This document shows, piece by piece, positions 16,251-24,957 of a stretch of 64,000 nt of DNA. Location of the stretch: positions 124,001 through 188,000 of the forward strand of contig NZ_JAANCM010000006.1 of assembly GCF_011603255.1 (NCBI RefSeq), written 5' to 3'. The notes below the pieces were generated by a model. That model was not told the origin of the DNA. It worked only from the letters and a program-made list of their open reading frames with translations, and did not search any database. A program made the position numbers and the translations under genes. Positions within the stretch are counted from its first letter, which is position 1, and each line of letters starts with the position of its first letter. This stretch comes from Ferranicluibacter rubi. Its GTDB lineage: Bacteria; Pseudomonadota; Alphaproteobacteria; Rhizobiales; Rhizobiaceae.

Positions 16251-17366
16251 TTGTTCAAATCTCCTCTCGTCCTTGGAATCAACGTTCGCGGCGTCCTCAA
16301 CAACGGCTTCACGGTCGAAAAGTGCCTGAGCGTCGCCGGCAACAACACCGGCAACCTCATCTTCTCGGAATCGCTCTTCCGGGTGATCCGCAACGGCGTC
16401 ATCTCCTCCTACCACTTCACGCCGGAGGTCGCCAAAGGCCGGGACGCGGTCGTGGTCGCTGCGGCCAACTGGCTCAACCCGCATAGCGATTTCGGCGTGC
16501 TGGCCGAGCGTCTGGAGGCCTTGAAACTCCCGGTCATCCTTGTCGGGCTCGGCGCGCAGCCGAGCAAGGGGCGGGAGCATCCAACCCTGAAGCCGGGTAC
16601 GGAGCGTCTCGTGCGGCTGGCGGCCGAAAGCTCGAAGATGATTTCCGTGCGGGGTCCGTTCTCGGCCGAGGTTCTCAACGGCTTCGGCGTGAAGAACGTC
16701 GAGGTGACCGGATGCCCGTCGCTTCTTCTTGCCAGCTATGCACGCGGGCCGCTTTCGAAGGTGTCGAAGAATCCGCAGCGGGTGGCGTTCCACTCCACGC
16801 GGCACCTCATGCACGATACGAGCCCCCTGCAGGACTACTTCTACAAGGAAGCCTACCGCCAGCGCTATGATATCGTCCTGCAGTCCGAGCTTGCTGATTT
16901 CTATTATGCGCTGGGCCGCACCGTGAACAAGGAGATCATGGCAAAGGTCGATCCCATCGTCTGCAAGTCTTACGGCGACAGCGACGCCGAGGCGGTCGGG
17001 CGGTATCTCCGGCTGCACGGCAAGGTGTTCTACGACCTCGAGAAGTGGACCGACTACGCCCAGACGCAGGACCTGTTCGTCGGAACGCGCATCCACGGAA
17101 CCGTTGCGGCCCTGCTGGCGGGAACGCCCGGCATCCTGATGACGCACGACGCCAGAACGGTCGAGCTCGCCCAGACGCTGAACATTCCGTTCGTGCCCGC
17201 CGAGAGCGTCGACATGACGCGAAGCCTCGACCTGCCGGCGCTTATCGAACAGGCCGATTTCAGCCGCTTCGAGGCGCGGTACGGCGCCTATCTCAGGACC
17301 TTCACGGCGTTCTTCAAGAGCAACGGTCTGGAAATGCGCGAAGAGCAGGAAATCATGGCCGCCTGA
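16251..17366 (+). CDS. Polysaccharide pyruvyl transferase family protein
   Basis: Protein of 371 residues of the polysaccharide pyruvyl transferase family (PF04230), which typically transfers pyruvate from phosphoenolpyruvate onto a sugar to form a ketal. Diagnostic features are the glycine-rich N-terminus (VLGINVRGVLNNG), VILVGLGAQPSK, SVRGPFSAEVLNGFGV, and the C-terminal GTRIHGTVAALLAGTPGIL segment. It begins with TTG behind AAAGGA at a spacing of about 8, and no in-frame ATG fits better. No signal peptide or membrane helix is seen, so it acts in the cytoplasm before export. It sits 93 bases after the GT2-GT4 gene on the same strand, which supports a role in decorating the same polymer. Confidence 0.88.
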   Translation: MFKSPLVLGINVRGVLNNGFTVEKCLSVAGNNTGNLIFSESLFRVIRNGVISSYHFTPEVAKGRDAVVVAAANWLNPHSDFGVLAERLEALKLPVILVGLGAQPSKGREHPTLKPGTERLVRLAAESSKMISVRGPFSAEVLNGFGVKNVEVTGCPSLLLASYARGPLSKVSKNPQRVAFHSTRHLMHDTSPLQDYFYKEAYRQRYDIVLQSELADFYYALGRTVNKEIMAKVDPIVCKSYGDSDAEAVGRYLRLHGKVFYDLEKWTDYAQTQDLFVGTRIHGTVAALLAGTPGILMTHDARTVELAQTLNIPFVPAESVDMTRSLDLPALIEQADFSRFEARYGAYLRTFTAFFKSNGLEMREEQEIMAA

Positions 17367-17452
17367 GGCTGCTTTGCATCGCATCGTCCGGCGCGCGGCG
17401 CAGTCGCTTCGCCCGGACGGGCTCTGGGGTTTTAGAGCAGGATCGCTGCCAC

Positions 17453-18766
17453 ATGGGTTTCACAGCTATGAGAACGGAGACACGCCGGCAGGACAAAGTG
17501 TCTGTGCGGCGCATCGTGCTCGGCTTTACGGTCGCGCTCTGCCTGCTCATCCCGGTCTATGCCTCGGCCTTGCAGGACACGAGCCCTCAGGGTCCCGCAG
17601 TCGAGAACGAGGCGGAGTTCGCGGAGATCCGGGTCCGCCTTTCCGAAGGCCGGTCGGTGTTTCTGGAGAACCGAGGCCGCCCCTACAGAATCAACGGGAC
17701 ACTGACATTTGCCCGCAATGCCAGCCTTCGCGGTGCGATCGGAACGGTTTTGATCTCCGAGGGCGATGGTGCCGCGTTCGACGTGCCGCCCGGTGCGACG
17801 CATGTCGCGATCGAGAACATAACCTTTCGCCAGAACGGCCGGAGCCGGACCCTCGGCGCCGTTCGTGCCGGCAATTTTCGCCTGACAGGGGGAGGCGCGG
17901 TCGATGCTGGAACGTTGGTCTTCTCCAATGCCCGTAACGGGCGCGTCGAACGCGCTCGCTTCGAGAACGGGGTGGCCGCCAACGCGATCGCCATCACCAA
18001 CGGTTCCTCCGGCATTGCCATCGAAGGCAACGAATTCGAACGCAATGCCGGCTTCGGCATCCAGATCGACAATGGTGCGAACGGCAACGATATCTCCAAC
18101 AACTGGACGCGGGCGAACGGCATCGAGCTCGTCGGCATTCGCTACAACGCCTTCGGCAACGTGATCGCCTACAACAGGGCCGAAGGCACGGGTGACAACG
18201 GGATCTCCGTGACCGGCGACCGTAATGTCGTGCTTGGCAACCGCGTCTCCGGCAATGCGCTGAACGGGATTGCGATCTATGGCGACGAAAACACGGTTAT
18301 GGGCAACGTCGCCATCGGCAACGGGCAGAACCTCAACCCGCAATCCCCGTTGCACAACCCGCAGGACACGAGCGTCTATGCCGGCATCCTCGCCAACGGC
18401 GCATTCGGGGGCGGCGGCCGAAACAATGTGATCGTCGGCAACATCATCGCGGACGACCAGACGCAACCGACGCAGTTGCGATGCGTCATGGTCGGGCAGG
18501 GCTATGGTCGATGGAAGGCCGCAACGGACTATACCGCGAGACGCTTCATCTATGCGGATGGCGAAATCTATCAGACGGAGAACGCTGGCACCTCCGGTAC
18601 GCTCGCGCCCTCGGGCGAGGGCGTCGTCACGGACGGCCGGATCGCCTGGACGCATATCCGCACGCTTGCCGGAAACGGACGCCCCTCGGGCAACATGATC
18701 GCGAACAACCAGACGGCAGGCTGCGACCATGCTCCCGCGCGGGCGGAGACCTCCGGACAGCCATAG
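17453..18766 (+). CDS. Exported right-handed beta-helix protein
   Basis: Protein of 437 residues with a basic N-terminus and a hydrophobic segment (RIVLGFTVALCLLIPVYASA) that should act as a signal peptide. Residues ~125-345 consist of parallel beta-helix coils with recurring N-I/V patterns (NGISVTGDRNVVLGNRVSGN). Between ~353 and ~402 lies a distinct WKAATDYTAR...WTHI module with Tyr/Trp spacing reminiscent of tail-fibre or carbohydrate-binding modules, after which a helix coil resumes (SGNMIANNQ). Such folds occur in polysaccharide lyases, epimerases and binding proteins; no catalytic triad can be assigned. Position between pyruvyl transferase and rfbD genes suggests it modifies or binds the exported polymer. 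ATG 17468 is an alternative start. Confidence 0.78.
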   Translation: MGFTAMRTETRRQDKVSVRRIVLGFTVALCLLIPVYASALQDTSPQGPAVENEAEFAEIRVRLSEGRSVFLENRGRPYRINGTLTFARNASLRGAIGTVLISEGDGAAFDVPPGATHVAIENITFRQNGRSRTLGAVRAGNFRLTGGGAVDAGTLVFSNARNGRVERARFENGVAANAIAITNGSSGIAIEGNEFERNAGFGIQIDNGANGNDISNNWTRANGIELVGIRYNAFGNVIAYNRAEGTGDNGISVTGDRNVVLGNRVSGNALNGIAIYGDENTVMGNVAIGNGQNLNPQSPLHNPQDTSVYAGILANGAFGGGGRNNVIVGNIIADDQTQPTQLRCVMVGQGYGRWKAATDYTARRFIYADGEIYQTENAGTSGTLAPSGEGVVTDGRIAWTHIRTLAGNGRPSGNMIANNQTAGCDHAPARAETSGQP

Positions 18767-18846
18767 CTGCCGCGCCTGCGAGGTTGCGCCGGGCGGCATC
18801 ATGATGGGGCTCTTTCACATTCAGCTTTTCAACGGGGGACGAGGAC

Positions 18847-18918
18847 ATGACATTTTCCGTTGCGAACGCCATGGGATTGTTGGGGGGATTGCCCGGCATG
18901 CACGAGACGAGGCGATGA
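18847..18918 (+). CDS. 23-codon leader ORF coupled to rfbD
   Basis: Short open frame with GACGAGGAC directly before its ATG. Its stop overlaps the rfbD start as ATGA. The peptide (MTFSVANAMGLLGGLPGM...) matches nothing I recognise. Because rfbD itself has only a weak, closely spaced ribosome-binding site, reinitiation from this ORF could set rfbD translation. Coding status is inferred from arrangement only. Confidence 0.4.
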   Translation: MTFSVANAMGLLGGLPGMHETRR

Positions 18919-19850
18919 CACAGCCGCGCCGCCGCATCGTCGTCACGGGACGACACGGGCAGGTCGTCAGCGCGCTCCTCGATCGCGCAGCCGTCAACGC
19001 CGATCTCGATATCATTCCCCTCGGTCGGCCGGAGCTGGACCTGTCGGATAGCGGGTCGATCGGCCCGTCCGTGGCGGCAGCAAGGCCCGAGATCATCGTC
19101 TCTGCGGCGGCCTATACGTCCATCGAACAGGCCGAGGCCGACGAAGGGCTCGCAACCCTTGTCAATCAGACCTCTGCCGGGGTCCTCGGGCAGGTGGCGG
19201 CCGCACTTGGCGTCCCGATCATCCACCTCTCGACCGCCTGCGTCTTCGACGGTACGAGGTCGGGAGGCTATGCGGAGACAGACACCGTGGCGCCTCTCAG
19301 CGTCTACGGCCGATCCAAGCTCGGCGGCGAGCGGGCTATCGCATATGCGACCGCTGATCATGCAATCCTGCGCACCGCCTGGGTGTTCAGCCCTTTCGGC
19401 TCGAACTTCCTGAAGACGATGTTGCGGATTGCCGAGGGGCGCGACTGCGTCAATGTCATCGCCGACGAGTTCGGCACGCCCACTTCCGCCTTCGACATCG
19501 CCGACGCCATAGTGTCGGTCGCGCGGAACCTGCTGGCGAGCGACGAGCCGGGCCTGCGCGGCACGTTCCACATGAGCGGCAGCGGGCAAACGAGCTGGGC
19601 CGGCTTTGCTGAGGAGATCTTCCGAGCGTCCAGGGCGCGCGGAGGTCCGTTCGCCGCCGTCAACCCCATTCCCTCGTACACCTATTCGAGCGCCGTCGAG
19701 CGACCGGCGAATGCGGAACTCGACTGTCGCAAGCTGAAGGCCATGCACGGCGTCGCCATGCCGGGCTGGAGACCCGCGACGGAACGGGTGATCGAACGAC
19801 TTTTCAACACGATGCAAGAGACAACGCCGATGAAGGAGAGGCATTCATGA
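18915..19850 (+). CDS. rfbD: dTDP-4-dehydrorhamnose reductase
   Basis: NADPH-dependent reductase of 311 residues catalysing the last step of dTDP-L-rhamnose synthesis. The Rossmann glycine motif (VVTGRHGQV), LSTACVFDG in place of the usual STDYVFDG, and the catalytic YxxxK ([10 protein letters not shown]) are present, along with the substrate-side segment [13 protein letters not shown]. The start is the ATG overlapping the stop of a short upstream ORF; a longer in-frame extension to 18729 has no family resemblance. Its stop overlaps the rfbA start (ATGA), so rfbD and rfbA are coupled. rfbB and rfbC are absent from the window and must be elsewhere for a complete pathway. Confidence 0.9.
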   Translation: MTQPRRRIVVTGRHGQVVSALLDRAAVNADLDIIPLGRPELDLSDSGSIGPSVAAARPEIIVSAAAYTSIEQAEADEGLATLVNQTSAGVLGQVAAALGVPIIHLSTACVFDGTRSGGYAETDTVAPLSVYGRSKLGGERAIAYATADHAILRTAWVFSPFGSNFLKTMLRIAEGRDCVNVIADEFGTPTSAFDIADAIVSVARNLLASDEPGLRGTFHMSGSGQTSWAGFAEEIFRASRARGGPFAAVNPIPSYTYSSAVERPANAELDCRKLKAMHGVAMPGWRPATERVIERLFNTMQETTPMKERHS

Positions 19851-20746
19851 AGGGTATTATTCTGGCAGGTGGCAGCGGTACGCGCCTGCATCCGATGACG
19901 CTGGTCACATCCAAGCAACTGATGCCGGTCTACGACAAGCCGATGATCTACTATCCGCTGTCGACGCTCATGCTGGCCGGTATCAAGGACATCCTGATCA
20001 TCTCGACCCCGGTCGACCTGCCGAACTTTCGGCGCCTTCTCGGTGACGGCAGCAAGTGGGGACTGAAGCTCACCTATGCCGAGCAGCCGTCGCCGGGCGG
20101 CCTCGCGCAGGCCTATATTATCGGCGCCGACTTCATCGGCTCCAGCCCCTCCTGCCTCATCCTCGGCGACAACATCTTCTACGGTCACGGCATCGCCGAC
20201 CTCTTCGCGCGCGCCAGGAGGCGCAAGGCGGGGGCGACCGTGTTCGCCTATTATGTCAACGATCCCGAACGCTACGGCGTGGTGGATTTCGATGCCGGCA
20301 TGAAGGCCGTTTCCATAGAGGAGAAGCCTCTCGTTCCCCGATCGAACTGGGCCGTGACGGGCCTCTACTTCTATGACAGCAGCGTTGTGGAGATCGCGGC
20401 GAACCTCGAACCCTCGCCGCGCGGGGAACTGGAGATCACCGATGTCAATCGCGTCTATTTGGAACGCGGCCAGCTGAACGTGGAACTGATGGGGCGCGGC
20501 TATGCATGGCTCGACACCGGGACCCCGGACAGCCAGCTCGACGCTGGAGAATTCGTCGCCATTCTCGAGCGTCGTCAGGGCTTCAAGATCTCCTGCCCGG
20601 AGGAAATCGCTTTCCAGAAGGGCTTCATTTCGAGCGAACAGCTTCTTCAGCTGGCACGCGAACTCGGCAAAGGCGCATACGGGCAATATCTGTTGAAACA
20701 GGCCCTGCAACCTTCCAATGTTGTGCCGTTTCCGATTGCGAATTAG
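19847..20746 (+). CDS. rfbA: Glucose-1-phosphate thymidylyltransferase
   Basis: Nucleotidyltransferase of 299 residues that condenses dTTP and glucose-1-phosphate to dTDP-glucose, the first step of dTDP-rhamnose synthesis. The N-terminal nucleotide-binding signature ([17 protein letters not shown]), [18 protein letters not shown], the [11 protein letters not shown] loop and [10 protein letters not shown] are all canonical, and length equals that of typical RmlA enzymes. It overlaps rfbD by four bases and ends the polysaccharide gene group. Downstream lies a cheW remnant and then the convergent kdp operon. Confidence 0.95.
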   Translation: MKGIILAGGSGTRLHPMTLVTSKQLMPVYDKPMIYYPLSTLMLAGIKDILIISTPVDLPNFRRLLGDGSKWGLKLTYAEQPSPGGLAQAYIIGADFIGSSPSCLILGDNIFYGHGIADLFARARRRKAGATVFAYYVNDPERYGVVDFDAGMKAVSIEEKPLVPRSNWAVTGLYFYDSSVVEIAANLEPSPRGELEITDVNRVYLERGQLNVELMGRGYAWLDTGTPDSQLDAGEFVAILERRQGFKISCPEEIAFQKGFISSEQLLQLARELGKGAYGQYLLKQALQPSNVVPFPIAN

Positions 20747-20784
20747 CCGGTCATACCCATCGTCAGGGATTGTGGTTTTCTCGG

Positions 20785-20957
20785 CGTTTCCCAGTGCGCA
20801 TGACGACCATCCGCGACATTCGCGGATGGCGCCCCTAAGCTCGGCAGGAGACGCACCGACCCGACCCGCTCAGCGCTATCGTCGAGGGTCATGGCATGGT
20901 CTCGGGCCTCGTGGTCGAGCGGGTCTCCGACATGCTGACCATCTCCGCAAGCCTGTA
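20785..20957 (+). pseudogene. Decayed cheW fragment
   Basis: Two stretches align with CheW by eye. The first reads FPVRMTTIRDIRGWRP and matches the FCVRTTTIREIRGW segment of the intact protein at 1148-1630. The second, after an internal loss of roughly 30 codons and a frameshift, reads SAIVEGHGMVSGLVVERVSD followed by MLTISASL, matching SAIVVAEIHGMAMGLIVDGVSDILTVS. No full frame exists. The second stretch is overlapped on the other strand by the last ~19 codons of kdpE. It is a relic of a lost chemotaxis gene, not a working CheW. Confidence 0.8.
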
Positions 20958-21626
20958 GCCGACGCCGGTTTCGGTGAGAATGTATCGAGGCTGGTCGGGG
21001 CTTTCTTCTATCTTCTGCCGGAGCTGGCGGACGTAGACCCTTAGGTACTGGACATCGTTCATTTCGCCCCAAACCTTCTCGAGGATAAAGCGATGGGTCA
21101 GAACGCGGCCGGAATGCTGCACCAGCAGCCGCAGAATATCGTATTCCTTGGGCGTCATCTTCACCTCGCTTCCGCGAACCTTCACGATGCGTTTCACGAG
21201 ATCGACCGAGAGGTCGCCCGCTTCGAAGACAGGGGCCTCGCCCTGGCTCTGAAAACGATGGCGCAGGGCCACGCGGATGCGCGCGACGAGTTCGTTCATC
21301 CCGAACGGTTTGGTGACGTAGTCGTCGGCACCTAGCTCGAGCGCCTGAACGATACCGGTTTCGTCCGTGCGGCTCGACAGGATGATGACGGGGAACGGGA
21401 CGTTCTCCGAGCGCCATCGGGCCAAAAGTTCATGCCCGCTCATGTCGGGAAGACCGAGATCGAGCAGGACGAGATCGGGAACGTCCGATTGCGCCAGCGC
21501 GATGGCGGAACGGGCATTCGGCGCTCCGCTGATCGCAAATCCCTGCGACGACAGACCGACATCGAGCAGCTTACGGATCGGCGGCTCGTCGTCCACGACG
21601 AGGATCTTGACGGTGGCATGGGTCAT
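20889..21626 (-). CDS. kdpE: Kdp response regulator KdpE
   Basis: OmpR-family response regulator of 245 residues that activates the kdp operon when phosphorylated by KdpD. The receiver domain (KILVVDDEPPIRKLLDVGL, phospho-acceptor in LVLLDLGLPD, KPFGMNELVARI) precedes a winged-helix DNA-binding domain (EVKMTPKEYDILRLLVQHSG, LRVYVRQLRQKIE). The start ATG overlaps the kdpD stop (ATGA). The typical KdpE end is ETGVGYRL; here 18-19 more residues (EMVSMSETRSTTRPETMP) follow, read from the antisense of the cheW relic, which suggests the native stop was lost in a rearrangement. The domain core is intact. Confidence 0.93.
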   Translation of the reverse strand: MTHATVKILVVDDEPPIRKLLDVGLSSQGFAISGAPNARSAIALAQSDVPDLVLLDLGLPDMSGHELLARWRSENVPFPVIILSSRTDETGIVQALELGADDYVTKPFGMNELVARIRVALRHRFQSQGEAPVFEAGDLSVDLVKRIVKVRGSEVKMTPKEYDILRLLVQHSGRVLTHRFILEKVWGEMNDVQYLRVYVRQLRQKIEESPDQPRYILTETGVGYRLAEMVSMSETRSTTRPETMP

Positions 21627-24322
21627 GCTGTCGTTCCCTTCGATGCAGGCGCCTTCGGCAGTGAGATCTGGAACAAGGCACCCGCGTCGTCCAGTCTGTT
21701 CTCGGCCGTGATGCTGCCGCCCATCGCCTCTATGAACCCCCGGCAGATCGACAGGCCGAGCCCGGTGCCGGCTGTGACATGGTCGATCTTGCTGACACGG
21801 TAGAAGCTGTCAAAAATCCGCTCCAGATCGCCCGGCGGCACACCCGGCCCCTCGTCGGTGACGCGAAGGCGCACGAGACCGGCGTCGCCATCCGCCTCGA
21901 TCCGTATCGTCGTGCCGTCCGGCGCGTATTTGGCGGCGTTGTCGATCAGGTTGAAGAGTACCTGTTCCAGCAGAACCGGGTCGACCTTGACCATGGGAAG
22001 ATCGTCGGGGATCGCCGTCTCCACACGGTGGTCCGCCGTGATCTTTGCTGCGCGCGCGAGAGCCGAGCCGACGATGTCGCCGACGAAGTGCGGCGCGGTA
22101 TTCAGCGTCATCGCGCCGGACCCGATGCGGGTCATGTCGAGCAGGTTCGCAATGAAACGGTTGAGCCGCTCCGACTCCTCGATCACCGTCGTCAACAGTT
22201 CGTCCTTGGCGTCTTCCGACAGACCGGCACCGAAGTCCTTGATCGTCCCGGCCGATCCGAGGATTGCGGCCAGCGGGGTCTTGAGATCATGTGAAATAGA
22301 GGTCAACAGCGCCGTTCTCAAACGGTCTGTTTCGGCGGCGAGCCGTGCCCTGTCGACGTCGGCCACGAGCTGGATACGCTCGATGGCGAGCGCTGCCTGG
22401 TCGGCAAGTGCATCGAACAGGCGCTGCTGATCGGAGTTGAGGAGCGGTCCCTGTCTGTCGTTGTCGAGGCCGACCACGCCGATGGCACCGCGGCCCGTGC
22501 GAAGGGGCAGATAAAGCCTCTTGGCGCCGGGCAGCGTATCGGCCGCGCGGCCTGCTGGCCGATCGTGCTCCCAGGCCCATCGTGCGGCCGCGATGTCGGC
22601 ATCCACAAGCGTGTCGTCAGGCGGATAGCCGGCCCTCACGGCGATCGTGCCGTCCTCGGGCAGCAGGATGACGACGCGGACCTTCAGCATCGAGGCGATC
22701 TGATAGGCTGTTGCCCACAGGACGTCGTCGAGCGTGCCCGTCCCTGCGAGTTTCCGCGAGAACAGGTAAAGGTCCTCCGTGGTACGCGCGCGCTGTCGTG
22801 CCGCCGTCGCCTGCCTCTGAACGGCGGCCGCCAGATTGCTCGCCACGAGCGCGGTCCCGAGAAAGAAAAGCAAAGCGACGACGCTTTCGGGATCGCGGAT
22901 CGTCAGCGTGTAACGAGGTTCCAGAAAGAAGAAGTTGAAGGCGAAGGCACCCAGGAAAGACGCAAAGAGACCAGGCCCGAGCCCGCCCCTGACGGCGGAT
23001 GCGAGGACCCCCATCAGGAACACGAGCGCGAGGTTCTGCACGTTGAGGGCCTGGTCGAGCAGGATGCCGGTGACCACCGCAACCGACACGAAGGCCAGAC
23101 TGAACACATAGTCTTTCGGCTTGATCCTGTTCGCTGCCTTGGCCGTGCGGACGCCCCTCGGCGCGACCTCTTCGCCGCCACCCGACATGACGTGCACGCT
23201 GATGGTACCAGAGTTGCGGATGAGGTCGTGGGTGATCGACCCGTCATACCATTCCCGCCAGCGAGGCCGGTCGGACTTGCCGACGATGAGGTGGTTGAAG
23301 TTGTTCGCGCCGGCATAGGCGATCAGTTCGCGGGAGACGTTCGAAGCGGGAAGCGTCACGGTGTCCGCCCCCAGTTGCTCGGCCAGCCGCATGCAGGCTG
23401 CCAGGCGGTCCTTGTCTGCGTCTGCAAGATAGGCCGAGCGGGAGGTTTCCATATGGATAACCGTCCAGGGCGCCCGCAGCCTGTCTGCCTGTCGGCGGGC
23501 ATAGCGAACCAGCGTTGCCCCGTTGCGTCCGTGATCGAGGCAGACGAGGATGCGTTCGCCGGCGGCCCAGGGGCCCGAGATCGCGTGGGCCTGCATGTGA
23601 TGGAGAAGCTGGTCGTCCACCCGTTGCGCCGTGCGTCTCAGCGCAAGTTCGCGCAGGGCCGTCAGGTTTCCCGGCGAGAAGTAGTTCTCGATGGCGCGCC
23701 GCGCGGTTTTGGGAACGTAGACCTTGCCGTCCTGCATCCGTTTGATGAGGTCCTGCGGCGTGATGTCGATGATCTCGATGTCATCGGCGCGATCGATAAT
23801 GCTGTCCGGGACGGTCTCCCGCACCCGGATACGGGTGATCTGCGCGACGATGTCGTTGAGGCTCTCGACATGCTGGATGTTAAGCGTCGTATAGACGTCG
23901 ATGCCATTCGCCAGCAGCTCCAGCACGTCGAGATACCGCTTTGGATGGCGGCTTCCGGGGGCGTTGGTGTGCGCCAGCTCGTCAACCAGCGCGAGGACCG
24001 GACGCCGTTCGAGGATGGCATCGATGTCCATCTCGTCCAGCAGCTGTCCTTTGTAGTCGATGGACGTCCGCGCGACGGTCTCCAGCCCGTGGACCAGCGC
24101 TTCCGTCTCTTTGCGCCCATGCGTTTCCACGATGCCGATGACGACATCGGTTCCGTCGGCGTGTCGGGCGCGGGCCGATATCAGCATCTCGTAGGTTTTG
24201 CCGACACCGGGTGCTGCGCCGAGGAAGATCTTCAGCTTGCCGCGGTCTTCCCGCTCGGCCCGGGCAAGGAGCGCCTCCGGGGACGGTCGCCGTTCCTGTC
24301 CGCCGTGCTTGTCGTTGGCCAT
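21623..24322 (-). CDS. kdpD: Sensor histidine kinase KdpD
   Basis: Membrane sensor kinase of 899 residues responding to low potassium or osmotic stress. In order: KdpD N-terminal domain with Walker A-like FLGAAPGVGKTYEML (~30-45) and LVDELAHTNAPGSRHPKRY; a USP-like domain (~250-385); the four-helix DUF4118 membrane domain (~400-500, including FNFFFLEPRYTLTI); a GAF-like domain (~520-650); the HisKA box with the phospho-accepting His in SISHDLKTPLAAILG; and the HATPase (NLIDNAAKYAPDGTTI, GTGLGLSICRGF). Length agrees with other KdpD proteins. It is coupled to kdpE and lies 59 bases after kdpC in the same orientation. Confidence 0.96.
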   Translation of the reverse strand: MANDKHGGQERRPSPEALLARAEREDRGKLKIFLGAAPGVGKTYEMLISARARHADGTDVVIGIVETHGRKETEALVHGLETVARTSIDYKGQLLDEMDIDAILERRPVLALVDELAHTNAPGSRHPKRYLDVLELLANGIDVYTTLNIQHVESLNDIVAQITRIRVRETVPDSIIDRADDIEIIDITPQDLIKRMQDGKVYVPKTARRAIENYFSPGNLTALRELALRRTAQRVDDQLLHHMQAHAISGPWAAGERILVCLDHGRNGATLVRYARRQADRLRAPWTVIHMETSRSAYLADADKDRLAACMRLAEQLGADTVTLPASNVSRELIAYAGANNFNHLIVGKSDRPRWREWYDGSITHDLIRNSGTISVHVMSGGGEEVAPRGVRTAKAANRIKPKDYVFSLAFVSVAVVTGILLDQALNVQNLALVFLMGVLASAVRGGLGPGLFASFLGAFAFNFFFLEPRYTLTIRDPESVVALLFFLGTALVASNLAAAVQRQATAARQRARTTEDLYLFSRKLAGTGTLDDVLWATAYQIASMLKVRVVILLPEDGTIAVRAGYPPDDTLVDADIAAARWAWEHDRPAGRAADTLPGAKRLYLPLRTGRGAIGVVGLDNDRQGPLLNSDQQRLFDALADQAALAIERIQLVADVDRARLAAETDRLRTALLTSISHDLKTPLAAILGSAGTIKDFGAGLSEDAKDELLTTVIEESERLNRFIANLLDMTRIGSGAMTLNTAPHFVGDIVGSALARAAKITADHRVETAIPDDLPMVKVDPVLLEQVLFNLIDNAAKYAPDGTTIRIEADGDAGLVRLRVTDEGPGVPPGDLERIFDSFYRVSKIDHVTAGTGLGLSICRGFIEAMGGSITAENRLDDAGALFQISLPKAPASKGTTA

Positions 24323-24381
24323 CGTCCGCTCCGTGGTTTCCCGGCAACCCCCGGTCAGGGGCTGCCGGCTGTCTTTCAGTC

Positions 24382-24957
24382 TCAGGGCGCCGCGTCGTTG
24401 TCCAGCGCAAGGTTCATCTCCAGCACGTTCACCAACCTGTCCGGCGTGAGCACGCCGCCCGGCGAGAACGCGCTGCGATCGATGAGCTGGTTGACCCTGT
24501 CGACTGACACGTTGCGCGTCTGGGCGATGCGCTCGGCCTGATAGCGGGCGGCGCGCTCGGTGATATGGGGATCGAGACCCGCACCCGAAGCGGCGGCCAG
24601 TTCTGCAGGGAGGGGGTTCTCAGGCGTTGCTCCATAGGCGGCGATGGTTTCCTTCGCGCGGTCCGTTAGGTCCATGCTTGTCGGCGACTTGTTCGAGCCA
24701 CCGGCGCCAGCCGCATTGTAACTCACGGCAGACGGACGCGGCCAGAAATACTGAGGCCGGGTAAAGGCCTGGGCAACCTGTCGGCTGCCGATGACCTTGC
24801 CGTCCGGCGTGGTGATCAGCGAACCGTCGGCGAGGTCAGGAGCGGCCGCCTGACCGACGGCCCAGACGACGCCGGTATAGCCGCCGACGCAGATGACCAT
24901 GGTCGCAACGGTGATGCGGAGACTGGAGAGAAGGGTTTCCATGATGACGGTTCTCAC
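24382..24957 (-). CDS. kdpC: Potassium-transporting ATPase subunit KdpC
   Basis: KdpC, 191 residues, a single-pass periplasmically exposed subunit that stabilises the KdpFABC K+ pump. One N-terminal membrane helix (ITVATMVICVGGYTGVVWAV) is followed by family segments such as GSLIT, IGSRQVAQ, FTRPQYFWPRPSA and the C-terminal VNQLIDRSAF. Its start overlaps the kdpA stop (ATGA), showing tight coupling. The catalytic partner KdpB is encoded upstream of kdpA, not between kdpA and kdpC as in the usual operon. Confidence 0.95.
   Translation of the reverse strand: MRTVIMETLLSSLRITVATMVICVGGYTGVVWAVGQAAAPDLADGSLITTPDGKVIGSRQVAQAFTRPQYFWPRPSAVSYNAAGAGGSNKSPTSMDLTDRAKETIAAYGATPENPLPAELAAASGAGLDPHITERAARYQAERIAQTRNVSVDRVNQLIDRSAFSPGGVLTPDRLVNVLEMNLALDNDAAP

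Noticed and set aside
20718-21044. A new 108-codon gene between rfbA and kdpE
   Set aside because: The frame runs through the cheW relic out of its original phase and has no independent support.
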